From contig OZ234498.1 in the NCBI GenBank assembly GCA_965153455.1, forward strand, positions 12,896,001 through 12,960,000: a stretch of 64,000 nucleotides of DNA, given 5' to 3'. Position numbers and translations under genes: made by a program. The stretch is from Sphagnum compactum (Eukaryota > Bryophyta > Sphagnopsida > Sphagnales). Shown piece by piece: positions 1 to 13,200 of this stretch (within the stretch, counting starts at the first letter, position 1; each line of letters opens with the position of its first letter). Under the pieces are notes generated by a model. The model saw only the letters and a program-made list of their open reading frames with translations, made no database searches and was not told the origin of the DNA.

Positions 1-1090
1 CTCAAATTTTCAAAAAAGGCCTCATCTTAATTTTATTGTTCCTTTTGCTTTTGTGATGTTGCTCAAATTGCAATCACCCATAAGACCCCTTTAGCCAAAT
101 TTGGCAATATTCAAGATATGAAATTAGAAAATCTTAAGCACCTTTCATATTGTAGGCAATTATGATTTTTTTCACAAAGTTTTAATTCCAGAAATTCCAG
201 AAAAAGGAAAATTGGGACCAAAAAAACAATTTCAAAAAGAATTCACAAAATGGAGAAAATTTTCCACAAATAATTTTCAAAAAATCAGTGGGTACCTACT
301 GAATGATTATTCTTGGCAAAATTTTGCCATTTTGTGAAAAACATTTTCAAAATGGAATATTTTGTCACAAATTCTGTGTATTTTTAATTTCCAAAAAATC
401 ATCACAATTTCCTAGAATATGAAAGGGTGTTTAACATTTATAATGCACTACCTTTACCATTTTGGCATAATAATAAAAATAATTGAAATTTCAAAAGCAT
501 TACTAGATGCCTTGGTGAAAATTCTAAAAACCTAAACTTAAAATGCCAAAATTTATGGGTCATTGCATTCATTTGTCCATGAGCACCTCATGATCTTCAC
601 CATCACATGATCATTGTGTTTGGAATTTGAAACTTGATTTAGAGAAATGGTCAATTCTATCAACAACAATGTTGTTGATTTGTAGCTTCTTTTATAACCA
701 CGTTGTTACCACAACTGTTACAGTCATTGGTTGAAGCAAAAGATCACATCAACAGCCACATCATCATCAACAACACCTTGGAGGCATTCAATTTCCATGA
801 AGTAGTGAGGGAAGAATAAAATATGGTCTTCTTATTTTCCTATGATGTGTTGGTTTTTTCTTTTTTTTTCTTGATGAGATGGTTTTTATACATCTTTTTT
901 TCCTAATGGCATCTTGGTGTTTTTCACACACTAAGAGGATGAAAATTAGTGTGGATTTGTTATGCAAAACAAGGTACAAGATTATGATCGCGCTACAGAT
1001 AATCAACCTCCCAATAATGTTACAATAATAACAAGAACTTGTTATTGTAGCTATTTTCTAGGTGCTATAACAAAAAGCTAGATTTCACAA
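1..1090. other. AT-rich intergenic DNA
   Basis: No gene is visible. The stretch is AT-rich with many short A and T runs and no frame with recognisable protein motifs. It borders the transposase relic that follows. Confidence 0.6.
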
Positions 1091-2290
1091 TTGTTTTCTA
1101 GTTACTGTTGCTTTAGCAAACTCTAATGCTACCATGATTATTACATTCTTTCGTCTTCACTAAAAGTAAGATCTTAACCATCATTGATGCAATTTGTTTT
1201 GCTTTTGTTGTATGGTCGTAATGTCCTATAAAACTAATGAACACTATTTGAGGTGGAAGTAGGTCATTGGCAATGTTGAATGAAATAACCATTGTCACTT
1301 GCTTCATATCCTCCAAACTTAGCACTTGCACATGTTTCATCCCTTTTGGCTTTCAAGTTTATTCATTGGCATTAAGAACTAAATGAATTCTAGTTTGGTT
1401 ACTATTCACAACAAATGCAGTGGAATGGAGTATGATTTTGCTAGGTAAGCAACCTTATAAGCCATGGTCAAGCCTTGAGTAACCCAATTTGTTGGGAGTT
1501 TGCTTGCAATAATGGTTGCCATTTGGTAAGTCCAACACATGTATTGTTTCATGAATTGTCTTGATCACTCTCTTATGACATTAAACCCCCCATGTCCAAG
1601 TTTAATGAGTTTGATGAACAAAAGATTATATGATACTTTTGAAAATGGGTTGCACAATCATTGTTGATTTACACAATCATCGTTGATAATGGCTAACTAG
1701 CTTTCCTCCTCATCGTTTGTAAGACACGAACCATTTCATCACACAGTTTAAGATATTCCTCAAGTTTTGGCAAGTTTTGTTTTGGATTTTTCATTGTTGT
1801 TCCATGTTAGGCAACTTCCATGTAATTTTCTTTTGATTCACCTTTTTCTCTGAGCCATTCCCACATTGTACTCCTAGTCAACTTTGCATAAAGACTATGC
1901 ATTCCTAAATGATTTGTACACATTCTGCAAGAATGTAAGAGTAGTCTTGTTGTTTCCATATTTTTTCACTTCGCTAGTATTTGGGGCCAAAGATGAGGTT
2001 CAGACCAAATTTGATATGCCCCTTGCTTCTTACGTTTTGAAGGTCTCTTGCTTTCATTATCCTCTTTCTTGATCTCATGTTCACTCAAAATCCTCACATT
2101 GTGTTGGATTTTAGGTCTACCAACGAAGTGTTTCTCTTTTTACACACTACATGATGTTACATTCTTATTATTCTTTTTCATTTGTGCAAGCTCCCCTTCC
2201 ACAATTTGCATCCTTTCTTCACTTGAAATTGTATGAAACTAACTAGTAATGTACTCTTGACAACCCTCATTCTTAACCATTTTGCACAAA
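1090..2290 (-). pseudogene. decayed pogo/Tigger-like DDE transposase
   Basis: Read on the minus strand, several broken frames spell out pieces of a Tigger/pogo-type transposase in the right order. Near 2270-2100 there is an N-terminal piece ending in a VGRPK motif. Near 1900-1810 a piece reads SLYAKLTRSTMWEWLREKG. Near 1430-1390 a piece reads VNSNQTRIHLVLNANE, which corresponds to the family's N-x-D-Q-T-G-I catalytic block. Near 1340-1230 a piece reads KHVQVLSLEDMKQVTMV and then DLLPPQIVF, the family's following beta strands. Stops and frame changes separate the pieces, and the first catalytic Asp appears as Asn, so it cannot encode an active enzyme. No terminal inverted repeats were found. 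The family call is from motif memory. Confidence 0.6.
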
Positions 2291-2879
2291 GTGGTGACTA
2301 AAACTAAACTCAAAAAAAATAAAAAATTTGCTAAAAGGGAAGAAAGGGAGTGTGGAATGAAAAGAGCAAGCTTAAAAATTGCAAAAAATGCCAATCGAAT
2401 TCCAATAACAACTACTCAAAATCAATACCTAGCCTAAATCATCACAATTGACCGCTTTGTTGATAGGGTCTAGTTTAATGACATTTAAATTACCTACTTA
2501 TCAACACCTATGTAACTACCATAAGTACCTATTTGCAATACTTTGTTGAATTATTATTATTTTGTCATTTTTATTACATCCGAATTTTTAAGAAATTTGT
2601 GATTGTAGGGCTGAAATTTAAAAAAAAGTGAAAAATAAAAAATAATGTTTGCCTAGAATATTTGAAATGGTAAAGGTACAACGATAATTTTCATATTTTT
2701 GAATATCACCAAATTTGATTAAATATACTTATGGATGGACTATCACCACTTGAGCAAAATCACCAAAAAAAATAAAATTAAAAAAAATTAAAAAATACAC
2801 ACTGTCCAGTAACCTACCTAGGTTCAGTTTCCTACCTACCTATTTCCTACTGAGTAAGTAGTACGACTCTTCACAGAAA

Positions 2880-3127
2880 GAAGAAAGGTCGCGTACGTTT
2901 GGAATCTCTGAGACGGGCAGGGGCAGATTGGGCAGACACTGGCAAACAGATCCGGGCAGGGCCAGAGGCTTGCTGGTTCGCTTTACTGCTGCGGCCTGTT
3001 CCCTTTTTCTCCACGCTTGCGTTTTTCCCATGCAGCAGGAACAAGCACCACAACGTCGACGACGACGACGACGACGTCGAGCGGTTTGGTTTGAGAACGA
3101 TGGAGCAAGTTTTGTCGTGGATAAAAT
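2880..3127 (+). other. GC-rich candidate first exon of the downstream F-box gene
   Basis: This short block is much richer in G and C than its surroundings and ends at a strong splice donor (GTAAGT at 3128). An ATG at 3100 opens MEQVLSWIK and reaches the donor in phase 1; an earlier ATG at 2899 is open in another frame. A (CGA)n run lies at about 3055-3077. It looks like the 5' exon and promoter-proximal region of the gene to the right, but I could not find the matching acceptor, so it may be 5' UTR only. Confidence 0.35.
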
Positions 3128-3662
3128 GTAAGTCCCTTGTTCGCACTTGTTCTTGTTCTTGTTCTTCAAAAAAATATTTTTTTAATTTTTTATGCGCTTT
3201 GTTTTCTCCCCGCTTAGATAGTTTTACTGCAAGTCTTGAATCCGCCTTCTTTCCTTTGCGAAAAACGGAAGAATTGAACCTGGAGACGCGCTGAAGCGTA
3301 AGCCAAACTCTTTTGGTTTTGGTGAAGGGAACTTTTGGAATGATTTCTACCGTTTGTTGTCGGTACGTAGTTACTAGAAATTGAATAATGTGCACGTCGG
3401 TCTCACACAATATGCAGCATGCATGGCGTCGTTGCATGACTTAAGTTCGTTGAGGAGAAACGTGTGATGTAATTGGCACGGTTCTTCTTCTTCATTTTTC
3501 TCCTTCATTTTTCTGTTTTTTGGTGGTTTTTTTCTTCGTTGTTTAGTTTGAAGAACGGAATGTCTATGTGCCTGTTCTTTCTGTTTAAATGAACATAGTG
3601 CTTTGTAGTTTTGTTTTCTTCGAGTCTTGCTTTTTCTTCCTGTCAGATTTGTGACGATGTTA

Positions 3663-3666
3663 GAAG

Positions 3667-3696
<30 letters not shown>
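3663..3696. repeat. (GAA)n microsatellite
   Basis: About eleven GAA units in a row, within the presumed 5' intron or UTR region of the F-box gene. Confidence 0.9.
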
Positions 3697-3697
<1 letters not shown>

Positions 3698-5665
3698 CGG
3701 TAGACTGCATCGAAAATATAATAATTAAGCGTTGTTCCGTGTGTCGAGAACTTTCTGAACCTTGTACGCAAGAGGATCGGAGATCCGCATCGGACGAAGA
3801 AGATGTCCAACAAACAAACACGTTGTCGAAAAGCTCTTTCCATTTTTCAGAACTTGTGTGAGAAATTGTGAGAGAGCATCGAGCACGTTACCAGACTTGG
3901 CGTTCGTTCTTTTCCAACAAGAAGAATACGGAAATCAGACGGTTTTCCAAGACTGCGAAATTCATTGTATTTGCTACATTCAATATGTTGGAATGCTGAG
4001 TGGATGTTGTTGGATTTAGACTGTAAAACTTGACATGTACAATTTCTGTTGTTTTTGGTAGAACGGACGATTCTTGGTCTTGTTCAAGGTCTTGTAAATT
4101 TTTGTGAGAGAGAGAACTTTGTGTTTGTGACCACCTCAATTACACCTAAATCAAAAGAATTTGGAATGCTCCATTTTTTCCTTTGATCTGAGACATTGAG
4201 ATGTTGCTGCAGTCTGGTTGACATTTACATAATCCAGATAGAAGAATTCTTCAATGCCAAAGGTTGACTGATGAAGGATGAGAGGTCCTGGACCATGCCT
4301 CAACTCCCTTTGGAATTTCTCCTTTAGGTAAGATTCACTAAACCATATGTTATTCTATGGATCAGAACATGAAATCCAATTGCCTCCCTTTTGCTTGTGG
4401 AACTGAATACACTAGACCTCAATAGAACCATAGGTGTTTAGGGTTTTAATCTGCGCGTTCATGTTTTTTTGAAATTTTGAATGCCAAGAACTCTCATGAG
4501 CCAATGCACTGTGCAATAAAATTTCAACTTGATAGCTTAGGTCTTACAACTGTTTTTTAGGCTAAGGGATTTTAGTCTTTTGGCATTTATGATCTGGGGC
4601 ACTTAGGGTATGGAAGAATTCTATGGTTGGGGTTTTTTTTTCCTGGCACACCAAGAAATATCACAAAAACATGGATTATATCAACAAGCCATTCTCCAAT
4701 GTTTTATCCCTCCAAACACTGAGAAATCACAATGTAGTGTTGTTTGGACATGTTGAACTCTTTCAGAGTGAAAAGGTGGCAATCTCACAACTGACAAAAT
4801 TGTGCAATTTCCTTCTCAGGACTGGCATTTTTTGTAGCCCACTTTTTTTTAGGGAATTGTATTCCATGTCATCATAGTCTCATTGAACATCTAGGGATTT
4901 GGTGGCAATCAAAGGTAGGCAATCAATGCAAGAGGTATACAAATCATTTTTGAATGTGATCTGTATGTACATACTCTGAACATGTTCGATGAAAGTGCAA
5001 ACAGTTGTTTTCTCATCAAAGACTCAATGGCAACTTTGTCAAATATTGCACATATTGCTGTGCACTTTTTGATCATCTTCAAATGATCCATCCATGTGCA
5101 CATTAGTACATAGCATTATAGGATCTCACAGTTGAGTTTTCCTGTTTTAGAAAATGTAAAAAGGGCTCATGCTTGGTGTTATAGATTATTTTGTTTTGAA
5201 GCAACTTAGGTTGTCATTGAACATCATAACTGCAAATGTGTAGTTGTCATTCCTATTTATCAGCTGAATCATTTGATGATCTAACTTATTCTAATCAACC
5301 ACAGAATTCTTGTTTCTTATTACTTCCAAGATCAATTAATCCCTAAGCTTGACCTCAGAAATGTCTCAAATGCTTACAAGCTGTTTGTATTGTAAATCTG
5401 TTGATTATTAAGCATTAGGAAACAGCCTTGGTAGCTGAAGAAACACTTAGTCTTGCTTGTCAACACATCATTCTTCTTTGCACATGAATTCTGATGAACA
5501 CACACACCATGGTTGTTTGTGGAACTTTCTGTGATAGTAGGGAAAATGAAGTTTTGGGTTTTGCAGAACACAGAGGGGAGGTTGCCATGTGTGCACATGT
5601 TGTGTGCTCGAGTAGCTAGAGACATGCTTCTATTTGATGAAACTCTGCATGTGCCTTGAGACTAG

Positions 5666-8600
5666 AACATTGCCATTGCGGGTTATCAAATTCAAGATAG
5701 CTTCATTGGAACACCTCACTACAATCTTGAGCATCAGCAACAACAGGCTAGGCAACAGCAACAACTAGTCAAGATGGTAAGAAACCTCTTAACTTTTCCC
5801 TTTACTGTTCTATCAAAGTGCATTCTGAGTTGAGCTGTTGGAGTCACAGAGTAGCAAGTGGTCAGAAGTATAATAAAGATGTCAACTATATAGCAAAGCA
5901 ATACCTGCAAGAATGCTACTGCTAAGCCACATGGGTAGAATTCTGGACTCTGTTAGACTAGCAGAACATCAAAATAATACTAGGAAAAATCGTTCTCTAT
6001 GGGATTTGCATCCTTGTTATCGATCTGCAAAGGATTGTTAGAGCTGGGTTACAACTGATTGCCCAAATCTTGATCTTGCATCATGGCAAAGAGGATGACG
6101 ATTTGTATTTGCATGTATCAAGAACCTCTTGGGAATGCTGAGCTCAATTGAGTAGAACTCCAATTCTGATGGGAGGCATGCTGAGTAGAAACTACTTGAA
6201 TGTTGCAGGACTGATGTTACAGAATTGGTTATATTCATGGCATTGCTGGATAATCTATGCCAGTGCCAGGCCATTTGAGCTGAGGAACTTTGGTTTTGTA
6301 GCTTGAGAGAATTGGTTGAAAAATCTGATCTTGCACACAGTAGTTTACAATGGTTCCTCCAAGATTGAATGTTGGCAATTCCAAGTATTGGTTAAGAGCA
6401 AGAAGTGGCAATAGGAGGACTGGTGCCAAGATCATAGTTTCTGTCAACTCACTTTACAACATTTTCAAGGAAAATCAAAGGACTGATGGTGCCAGTATGA
6501 GGGCTGTAAGCAATACAGTGGTACCAAATGTGCCAGCATTGAGAAAAAGTGCCCGGCTGTTTGAGAAAAGAGCAGCTCTTCTGCGGTGCACTCGTGGAGG
6601 CCCACAATACTGGTTACGTACTAGATCAAAAGGGTACAAGAGATCTCTACTGGTCTCTGTGAAATCTCTCTATCCCTCAGGTAATTAAGGATGCAAAACC
6701 CAATCCAAAAATGATACAGATCACCATGCATTTGCAGAATTCTTACACATTCATGTGTTAGCAAGATATTCATTGTGGTTGAATGTATTGGTAGTATGGC
6801 CACTAATGATGTTCAGCAAAACCAGAGAAGGAAGCTCAGAAAGGAGTAAGTGGAGGCTCCTCCCAGCCACAGCCTTGTAGGAAAAGTACTCGCTTGCTTG
6901 AGAAACAATCAGCCTCACTGCTGAGTTGTCGGACGGCAAGGAGAGCTAGCAGTGCCAGACACAGAGTTTCTGAATTCAAACGCAAGCATAAGCACATTTG
7001 CTGGTTGTATAAAGGCACACCATGGATGGGTGGCTCTTACTCCAAGATGTTGGGTGATCTTGCTGATGACAAGAGAGTGAGAGGCTGCAGAAGGGATTCC
7101 ACTTTTGAAATTCAAGGTATCTGCCTTGCACTATTGTGCATTCAATTTTGTGCATTCAAAGAGGCAAAGAGGGATGGATCATTAATCAATTATCCATAAT
7201 AATTTATTGTATAATTTAGCAATGTTTGGAGGAATTGAGAAGTCCTACTAAATTCTATTTCAGTTTTGTAGAAGGCAAGTGCTTCTTCACAGGCTGCTTA
7301 GGTTTTAAAAGAATGCCCCTCTTGCACAAGTTCTGCATAAGGCAAAGGCTTCAAATAAGAAACAAATCAGTTTTCCAACTAGACTGTCACCTTTGCACAT
7401 TGTCAGTGGTCAGAGATGCCAGCCAAAAACCAGGGAAAACATGCTACTGATTTCCCCAGTTTCTCACATTGCTTTGCACAAGTATTTGTGGGTGTTTGCA
7501 AAACGGTAGCAAGTTATCTTCTTCTTGTGTGTATTGATCAGCATACGAATCTCTTGATTTTATTGTTTGCTTTTTGAAGGAGCTTTAAACTAAAACCCTT
7601 GGACAACTTGTTTAGATGGTAGTACAATGGCAGTTTCTCCATCTAGCAAGCGTTCCAACCAGCTGTGTAGGCCTGCCCTGCAACGACTGACTGAGTGGGG
7701 GGAAGAAGACTTGCTACAAAGTATTCTTGAGAAACTACCTCCAGCCATTCTTCTTCAGGCTGCTCGGGTATTAACCTTGTTATCTTTGTTTGATTTGTTA
7801 CTTGTAGTTTGAAAAAGGCCAGATGTGGAACAAGATAAACAGATCTCCATCAGGCAGAAACAGACAATTGTTGAACACTGTCAACAGATTGTTCCACTGT
7901 AAAAAATGTCAAACTGAAGGGCAAGTAGCATGATATCCACCAAAGGCAATGCTGTATCTGTTGTCTCTATCTAGGAAAGTGATCTGTTATTTTCCATGTG
8001 TTCAGTAGGAAACAGTTTCTTGCTTACAATGATTGCATGTCCTGCCTGCAGGTGTGTAGGTCATGGGCAAGGTTGTGTGAACCAGCATTTAAGGAGGAAT
8101 GCTACCGCAAAGGATGGTCTTTGCCCCGGCATCCTCGAGGGACTCCTCCTGCTTTTCCAGTATGTAACCGCAATGAACACTGCTGCTTGTGTTGAACTGT
8201 TAAGGTCTCTCTAAAGACAGACAAATGGTTTTGAAATTGTTTAAGTTCCATGCATGAAATCATGATTGACAATGTGTGTGAAAAATACAGACACATGGTT
8301 TTGAAATTGTTTTAAGTTCCATGCATGAAATCATGATTGACAATGTGTGGAAAATACAGAAACTCCAGATGTGAATGACATTCACCATCTTATCTTACTT
8401 TCTTTTCTGTTCATATGGTCCTTATCTGTACATGTTCCAATAGTTTTTTTCACAGATGAAAGCCTTTGAATGGGCTGTAAGGGTCCAGATTGACCACTCT
8501 ATTTGGTGGAATAACTGACATTCTGTAAGTCTGAGAGTTGATGAAACTTCTGTCTGCCAGTGGCGGTCATTGTATTACAGGCATGCATGCCGAGCATGTG

Positions 8601-8785
8601 GGAAGGTGGGAGAGTTCTTTGTGAGGAAAACCCTCAATGGTAACTTCCAGTTTCTGTTGTGCGGGGGTTGCATTCGTCTACCAGATGTGCGGGACCGGCT
8701 GGTGCAATACTCCATAGACCTTTATGGGGTGACAGGCAAGCTGCTGGTGCCCAGCATCAATGTCTCAAGGAGTGCCAACACTTAG
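5666..8785 (+). CDS. F-box-like protein with C-terminal C4 motif and basic internal repeats
   Basis: I read exons 5666-5776, 6344-6680, 6817-7116, 7616-7767, 8052-8159 and 8561-8785; all junctions are GT-AG and the frame holds throughout (410 residues plus stop; the true start may lie further upstream). Exon 1 is Gln-rich. Exons 2-3 are basic and hold two related blocks, KYWLRARSGNRR...VSVNSLY and QYWLRTRSKGYKR...VSVKSLY, plus two copies of an RKSxRLxEK motif. Exons 4-5 join into an F-box-like segment: GEEDLLQSILEKLPPAILLQ followed by AARVCRSWARLCEPAF. The last exon starts WRSLYYRHACRACGK and has a CxxC...CxxC pair suggesting a structural metal site. F-box proteins bind SKP1 and recruit targets to SCF ubiquitin ligases; that role here is inferred. 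The most 5' exon is the least certain. Confidence 0.6.
8218..8356. repeat. direct duplication in an F-box gene intron
   Basis: A segment of roughly 70 bp containing TTCCATGCATGAAATCATGA occurs twice in tandem with a few differences, inside the intron between the last two coding exons. It is a local duplication with no obvious function. Confidence 0.85.
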
Positions 8786-10060
8786 CTCTTGCTTTTACTG
8801 CCTGGTGTCAAAATACCCCATCAAAATATCACTCTACTTCACCATGGAGGAGCCCAACTTCACCTGTACATAGTCAATCGATTCTTCGATGCAGGAAATT
8901 CAAAATTGCAAGATGAAGGTCAGAGTGTCCACTCTCTTTGACTCTTTTCTTTCTTTATGTCCCTCCCTCCTCTTCCAAGCATTATATAAGAGAGAAGTTT
9001 GACTGAACGCCAACTTGCCCAACACAAATCCTGCTCACACTCTAAACTTGCAATCGAGTAGGGGGGAATGGTGAAGAGAAATTGGATTTCTTTTCTCTTT
9101 CAGCATCATAACAACTTGCAGGAGTTCATGTCTATTTTGAAACAAAATTTGGATGGCTGTGACTCTTTTGTAATTTCAAAATTATCTCCAAATTGTGCAA
9201 GATGTATGAAGATGGAAGGTAGATGGACTATGAAGTTTGACCCTGGTGGGTGGGCTACAAGAGATTTCATAGCAACGCAACTTTCACTTCTCATGTTCTT
9301 TATCATAGCTACCATCAAGTGTTTTTGTCATTCATGTTTTGTAATTATAATTTAGTGTTTCTTGGATATAATGCATGTGGCAGAGCCCCGCCCCCCCGCC
9401 CCACCCAAATCTTGTAATTGTTTGCTTGGAATTTTAAATCATAAATTTGCTGATTACCAAAATGCATTTCATGTTGAAGCAGTCCATTGTTGTTCCAATA
9501 ACTACTGGCTTGCAGCAGAGTTACCTACCCTACACACCCGAGATTACATTTTGTTCCAACAAAGCAAGTCTCCAAATATTACACTGCAAAAACCAAAAAA
9601 GATGATCAACTTACAAAGTGTGCAATTCAAGGACCGTGCATTTTCTAATTGCATAAATGCAAAAAAAAAAACAAAAAAATCCTTCTAATGGTAATGAAGA
9701 CAAGCACACAAGGCGCGTCTTGGTGGCTGATTTGCAGCTCCTCTCTCAACAGCAGATCCGGTGCCCCAACAGACGAGGAAGCATGATTTGTATTACATAT
9801 GTTACATCGTAATACTACGATATGGTAGATCACCACCATGACCTGCGTATTGTAACTTTCCTGCACAATACAGAAACCAAGCCCCTCATCAAATTAGTCA
9901 AAATCTTTCCTCCGATTGCTGCTGCTGCTGCTTTGTTTAACAGCAGAGCCTTTCAACACTGATTTAATCCTCACATCAAAAAAGCTCATTTTTTGTTGCC
10001 ATAATAAGAGTCGAATTTAACAGCAAATGTGATATTTCATCTACAAACTGGATTGCAAGC

Positions 10061-10094
<34 letters not shown>

Positions 10095-10251
10095 AACTTC
10101 ATCATCACCACCATCGTCATAATCTTTGGCTACTACTTTACACTTTGCAAAAGAAATCACTGGCCAATTAACCCTACAAATTCAGCGTAAATAATAGATA
10201 GTCAGACTCAATAGTATGGTGTGATTAGATGAGTGGTGAAGTATATTCACA
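8786..10251. other. intergenic / 3' flanks of two convergent genes
   Basis: This holds the 3' flank of the F-box gene and the 3' flank of the receptor kinase, which converge here. A (TCA)n run lies at about 10062-10093. No further coding region was recognised. Confidence 0.5.
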
Positions 10252-13200
10252 CTAGCGGTTGCTAAGGCTGGGAGAACTTGGTGCAGTGGAGGTGGCAGCA
10301 GCAGCAGCAGCAGCATCATCAATTTCCTTAAGAAGAGTGACAACTTGTTGCATTGTAGGCCGTCTGGCAGGCTCTTCAGCTGTACACAGAGTGGCAATGT
10401 GTAGCAACTTCAGCATTTGGTTTTGAAGATTCTGTAGACTTGCACTGCTGCAGCAGGAGGAGAAAATGATGATGATATCCGGGTCCAAGACTTGGGGTGC
10501 GTGCCCTTGTTTCATCATCTGGCGTACCCATCCAACCAAATTGCCACCCTCGATGTCCTTGAATTCGATCCCAGTTGGTTCCTTGCCAGTCACCAACTCC
10601 AGTAGTATCACTCCAAAGCTGTACACGTCACCGCGTGTGGTGGATCGCCAACAATGGCCATATTCTGGAGGAATATAGCCAAATGTGCCTGCAATATCTG
10701 TGCTCACATGTGTGTCATATGCACTGATCAACCTTGCTAGCCCAAAATCTGCAACTCGTGGTTCGAATTCTGTGTCCAACAAGATGTTGCTTGCCTTGAT
10801 ATCTCGGTGGATAATATGTGGCACGAAGCCATGGTGTAGGAATGCAAGTCCCCTCGCCGAGCCCATTGCAATCCTCAATCTCTTGCTCCAGTCCAACGTT
10901 TGGCGAGCATGGCTATGGGATCGTAGCCATATGTCAAGACTCCCATTTGCCATGTACTCATACACAAGGATCTTCTCTTCTCCCAATGCACAATAGCCAA
11001 GCAATGGGACCAAATTCGGGTGCTGCACTTTGCCTAGGGTTTCCATCTCTGCTAAAAACTCCCTGTTTCCTTGTGTTGTTGAAGCTCCCAGCTTTTTGAT
11101 TGCCACTGTCCTCCCATCAGGAAGTGTGGCTTTGTATACTGTGCCAAAGCCACCATCACCTATTACATTCGTCTTACAGAACTTGTTGGTTGCCTGTGAG
11201 CAAAGAGAAACCACAACTGCTTGCATCATCAATTTTTTCTCAGAGGTCACCACCAACAGTCAATTGCATTTCTCTTACAAAGTTTCAAATGAGATCCTCA
11301 AAAGAGAAAAACCTTGAAAAATTCAAAACCTTATTAATATGTATGCACCTGCAAGACTTGGGAAAGGGAGAGCTTGAGCAGAGGACGCTCTTCAAACATG
11401 GGCGGTGTGCTCATCATCAGTAGCTGCTCCTTGCCACCTGAGCTTGTTGTGCCTGTGGAGCTTGACATCATCATCAGCCCATCTGCAACTTCAGCAAATG
11501 AGTTCAGCTTCATCTTTGACTCAGGGTCTTTGTTGGGGTTTCCTCGAATCCAATGATAGTAGTAGCGTAAGGTCATGAGGAAGAGGAGAAGCAGGATGAA
11601 AGCACCAGCGCACACAGACATCCCGATGATCGCTTTCACTCGGCTCATTGAGATTTTGTTGCCATGTTGCTGCATCGTCATTGGGATGATCATGAAGCTC
11701 ATCATGCTACATTGATCATCATCATCATCATCATCATCATCCTGCACAGTGCTGGGTTGATGAGCTGGGCACAGCTTGGAACAGACTCCTGCATCAGGTA
11801 TGATGGGACTTGTGATGGCATTTCTTGAAAGGTTGAGGAGCTCAAGGTTTGGAAGAGTACACAAGCTTGCAGGGAAGGTGCCCATCAGGCTATTGTTGGA
11901 AAAGTCCAAGTAAATGAGCTGCGCAAGCTGTGTAATGTCAGCTGGGATAGATCCTGATAAGCAGTTGCTGCTGAGGTCCAAGAAAGAGAGACCTGTCAAG
12001 TTGCCTATTGAGCTTGGGATGGCACCTGAGAAAGAATTATGGCTCAGGTTCAGTGATTGAACCTGGTGCCACACCCAGCTTTGTGACAACAGCCCAGCAA
12101 TGGAGCCAGTGAACTCATTGAATTCAAGATTCAGCCCGACTATTGACACCATATTGGCAAGAGATGGAGAGAGGTTTCCCGTCAACCGGTTGTTGCTGAC
12201 ATCCAGGTGCGTCAGGCTTGTGAGGTTTCCAAGTTGATCAGGAATTGGCCCGGAGAGCTGGTTCCCTGTCACATTGAACTGCACAAGACTGGTGATGCAA
12301 CCAAACTCAGCTGGAATTGAGCCCATAAGCGCATTGAATGCCAGGTTCAAGCCCTGGAGGTTATGCAACTCGGCAAGGAGAGTGGGTATCTCACCAGTCA
12401 ACGAATTGCATGACAAGTCAAGTGTTGTGAGATTACTGAGCCTCATGATATCCGGTGGTATCAAGCCCTCGAGGTTGTTTCCTGCCAGTAGCAATTCAAC
12501 CAAGACTGTGCAGTTGCCAATTTCCTGTGGAATACTGCCATTCAGCTGGTTCCAAGATAGGTCAAGAGTGCCATGGTGCTGAACAAAGCTGGAGACAGGT
12601 ATGTTGATCACTTGGAAATCTGCACAAATCTCACTCGGGATCTGCCCAACAAGCTTGTTGTGTGACAACACAAGGTACTCAAGGTTAATGAGTTGACCAA
12701 TTCGGGGTGGGATTGTGCCTTCAAGTGCATTACTCCCTAAGTTCAGGCTCGTGATCTGCACACAGTTACAAAGCTCGACAGGAATCTCACCGCTGAAATT
12801 GTTCCCGAAAATTGACAACACGGTGAGGGCTCGAAGCTTTCCAATCTCAGGTGGAATTGAACCCACAAACTGGTTGTTATCAAGAATGAGATACTGCAAG
12901 CTTGAGACATTACCCAACAGTGGTGACAACTGCCCGCTCAGATGATTGGAGTCCAGCCGAATCTCAAGTAGAGTCCTTGAATTCCAAAGCTCATCTGGAA
13001 GTACTCCTGAGAACTGATTGCTGCCAAGTGACAACAGCAGCAAGCTAGGCAGATTCCCGAAATACCCAGGCACTGAACCCAAGAACTGATTGGCAGCGAG
13101 GTCGATCTCTGAGACACTTGAACACAACAACAAAGCATCATTGATGGTTCCAGACAAGTTGTTCATGTTCAATGTCAGTGTGCCCAACAAAGGTGCATTG

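Noticed and set aside
2928-3131. Frame with a poly-Arg run
   Set aside because: The run is the (CGA)n microsatellite read in one frame; the other frames give poly-Asp or poly-Thr. There is no supporting domain.
4259-4330. MPQLPLEFLL considered as the start of an F-box
   Set aside because: The frame stops directly after the motif, and the real F-box-like segment is encoded at 7616-8159; the stretch may only be a 5' UTR exon ending at the donor near 4328.
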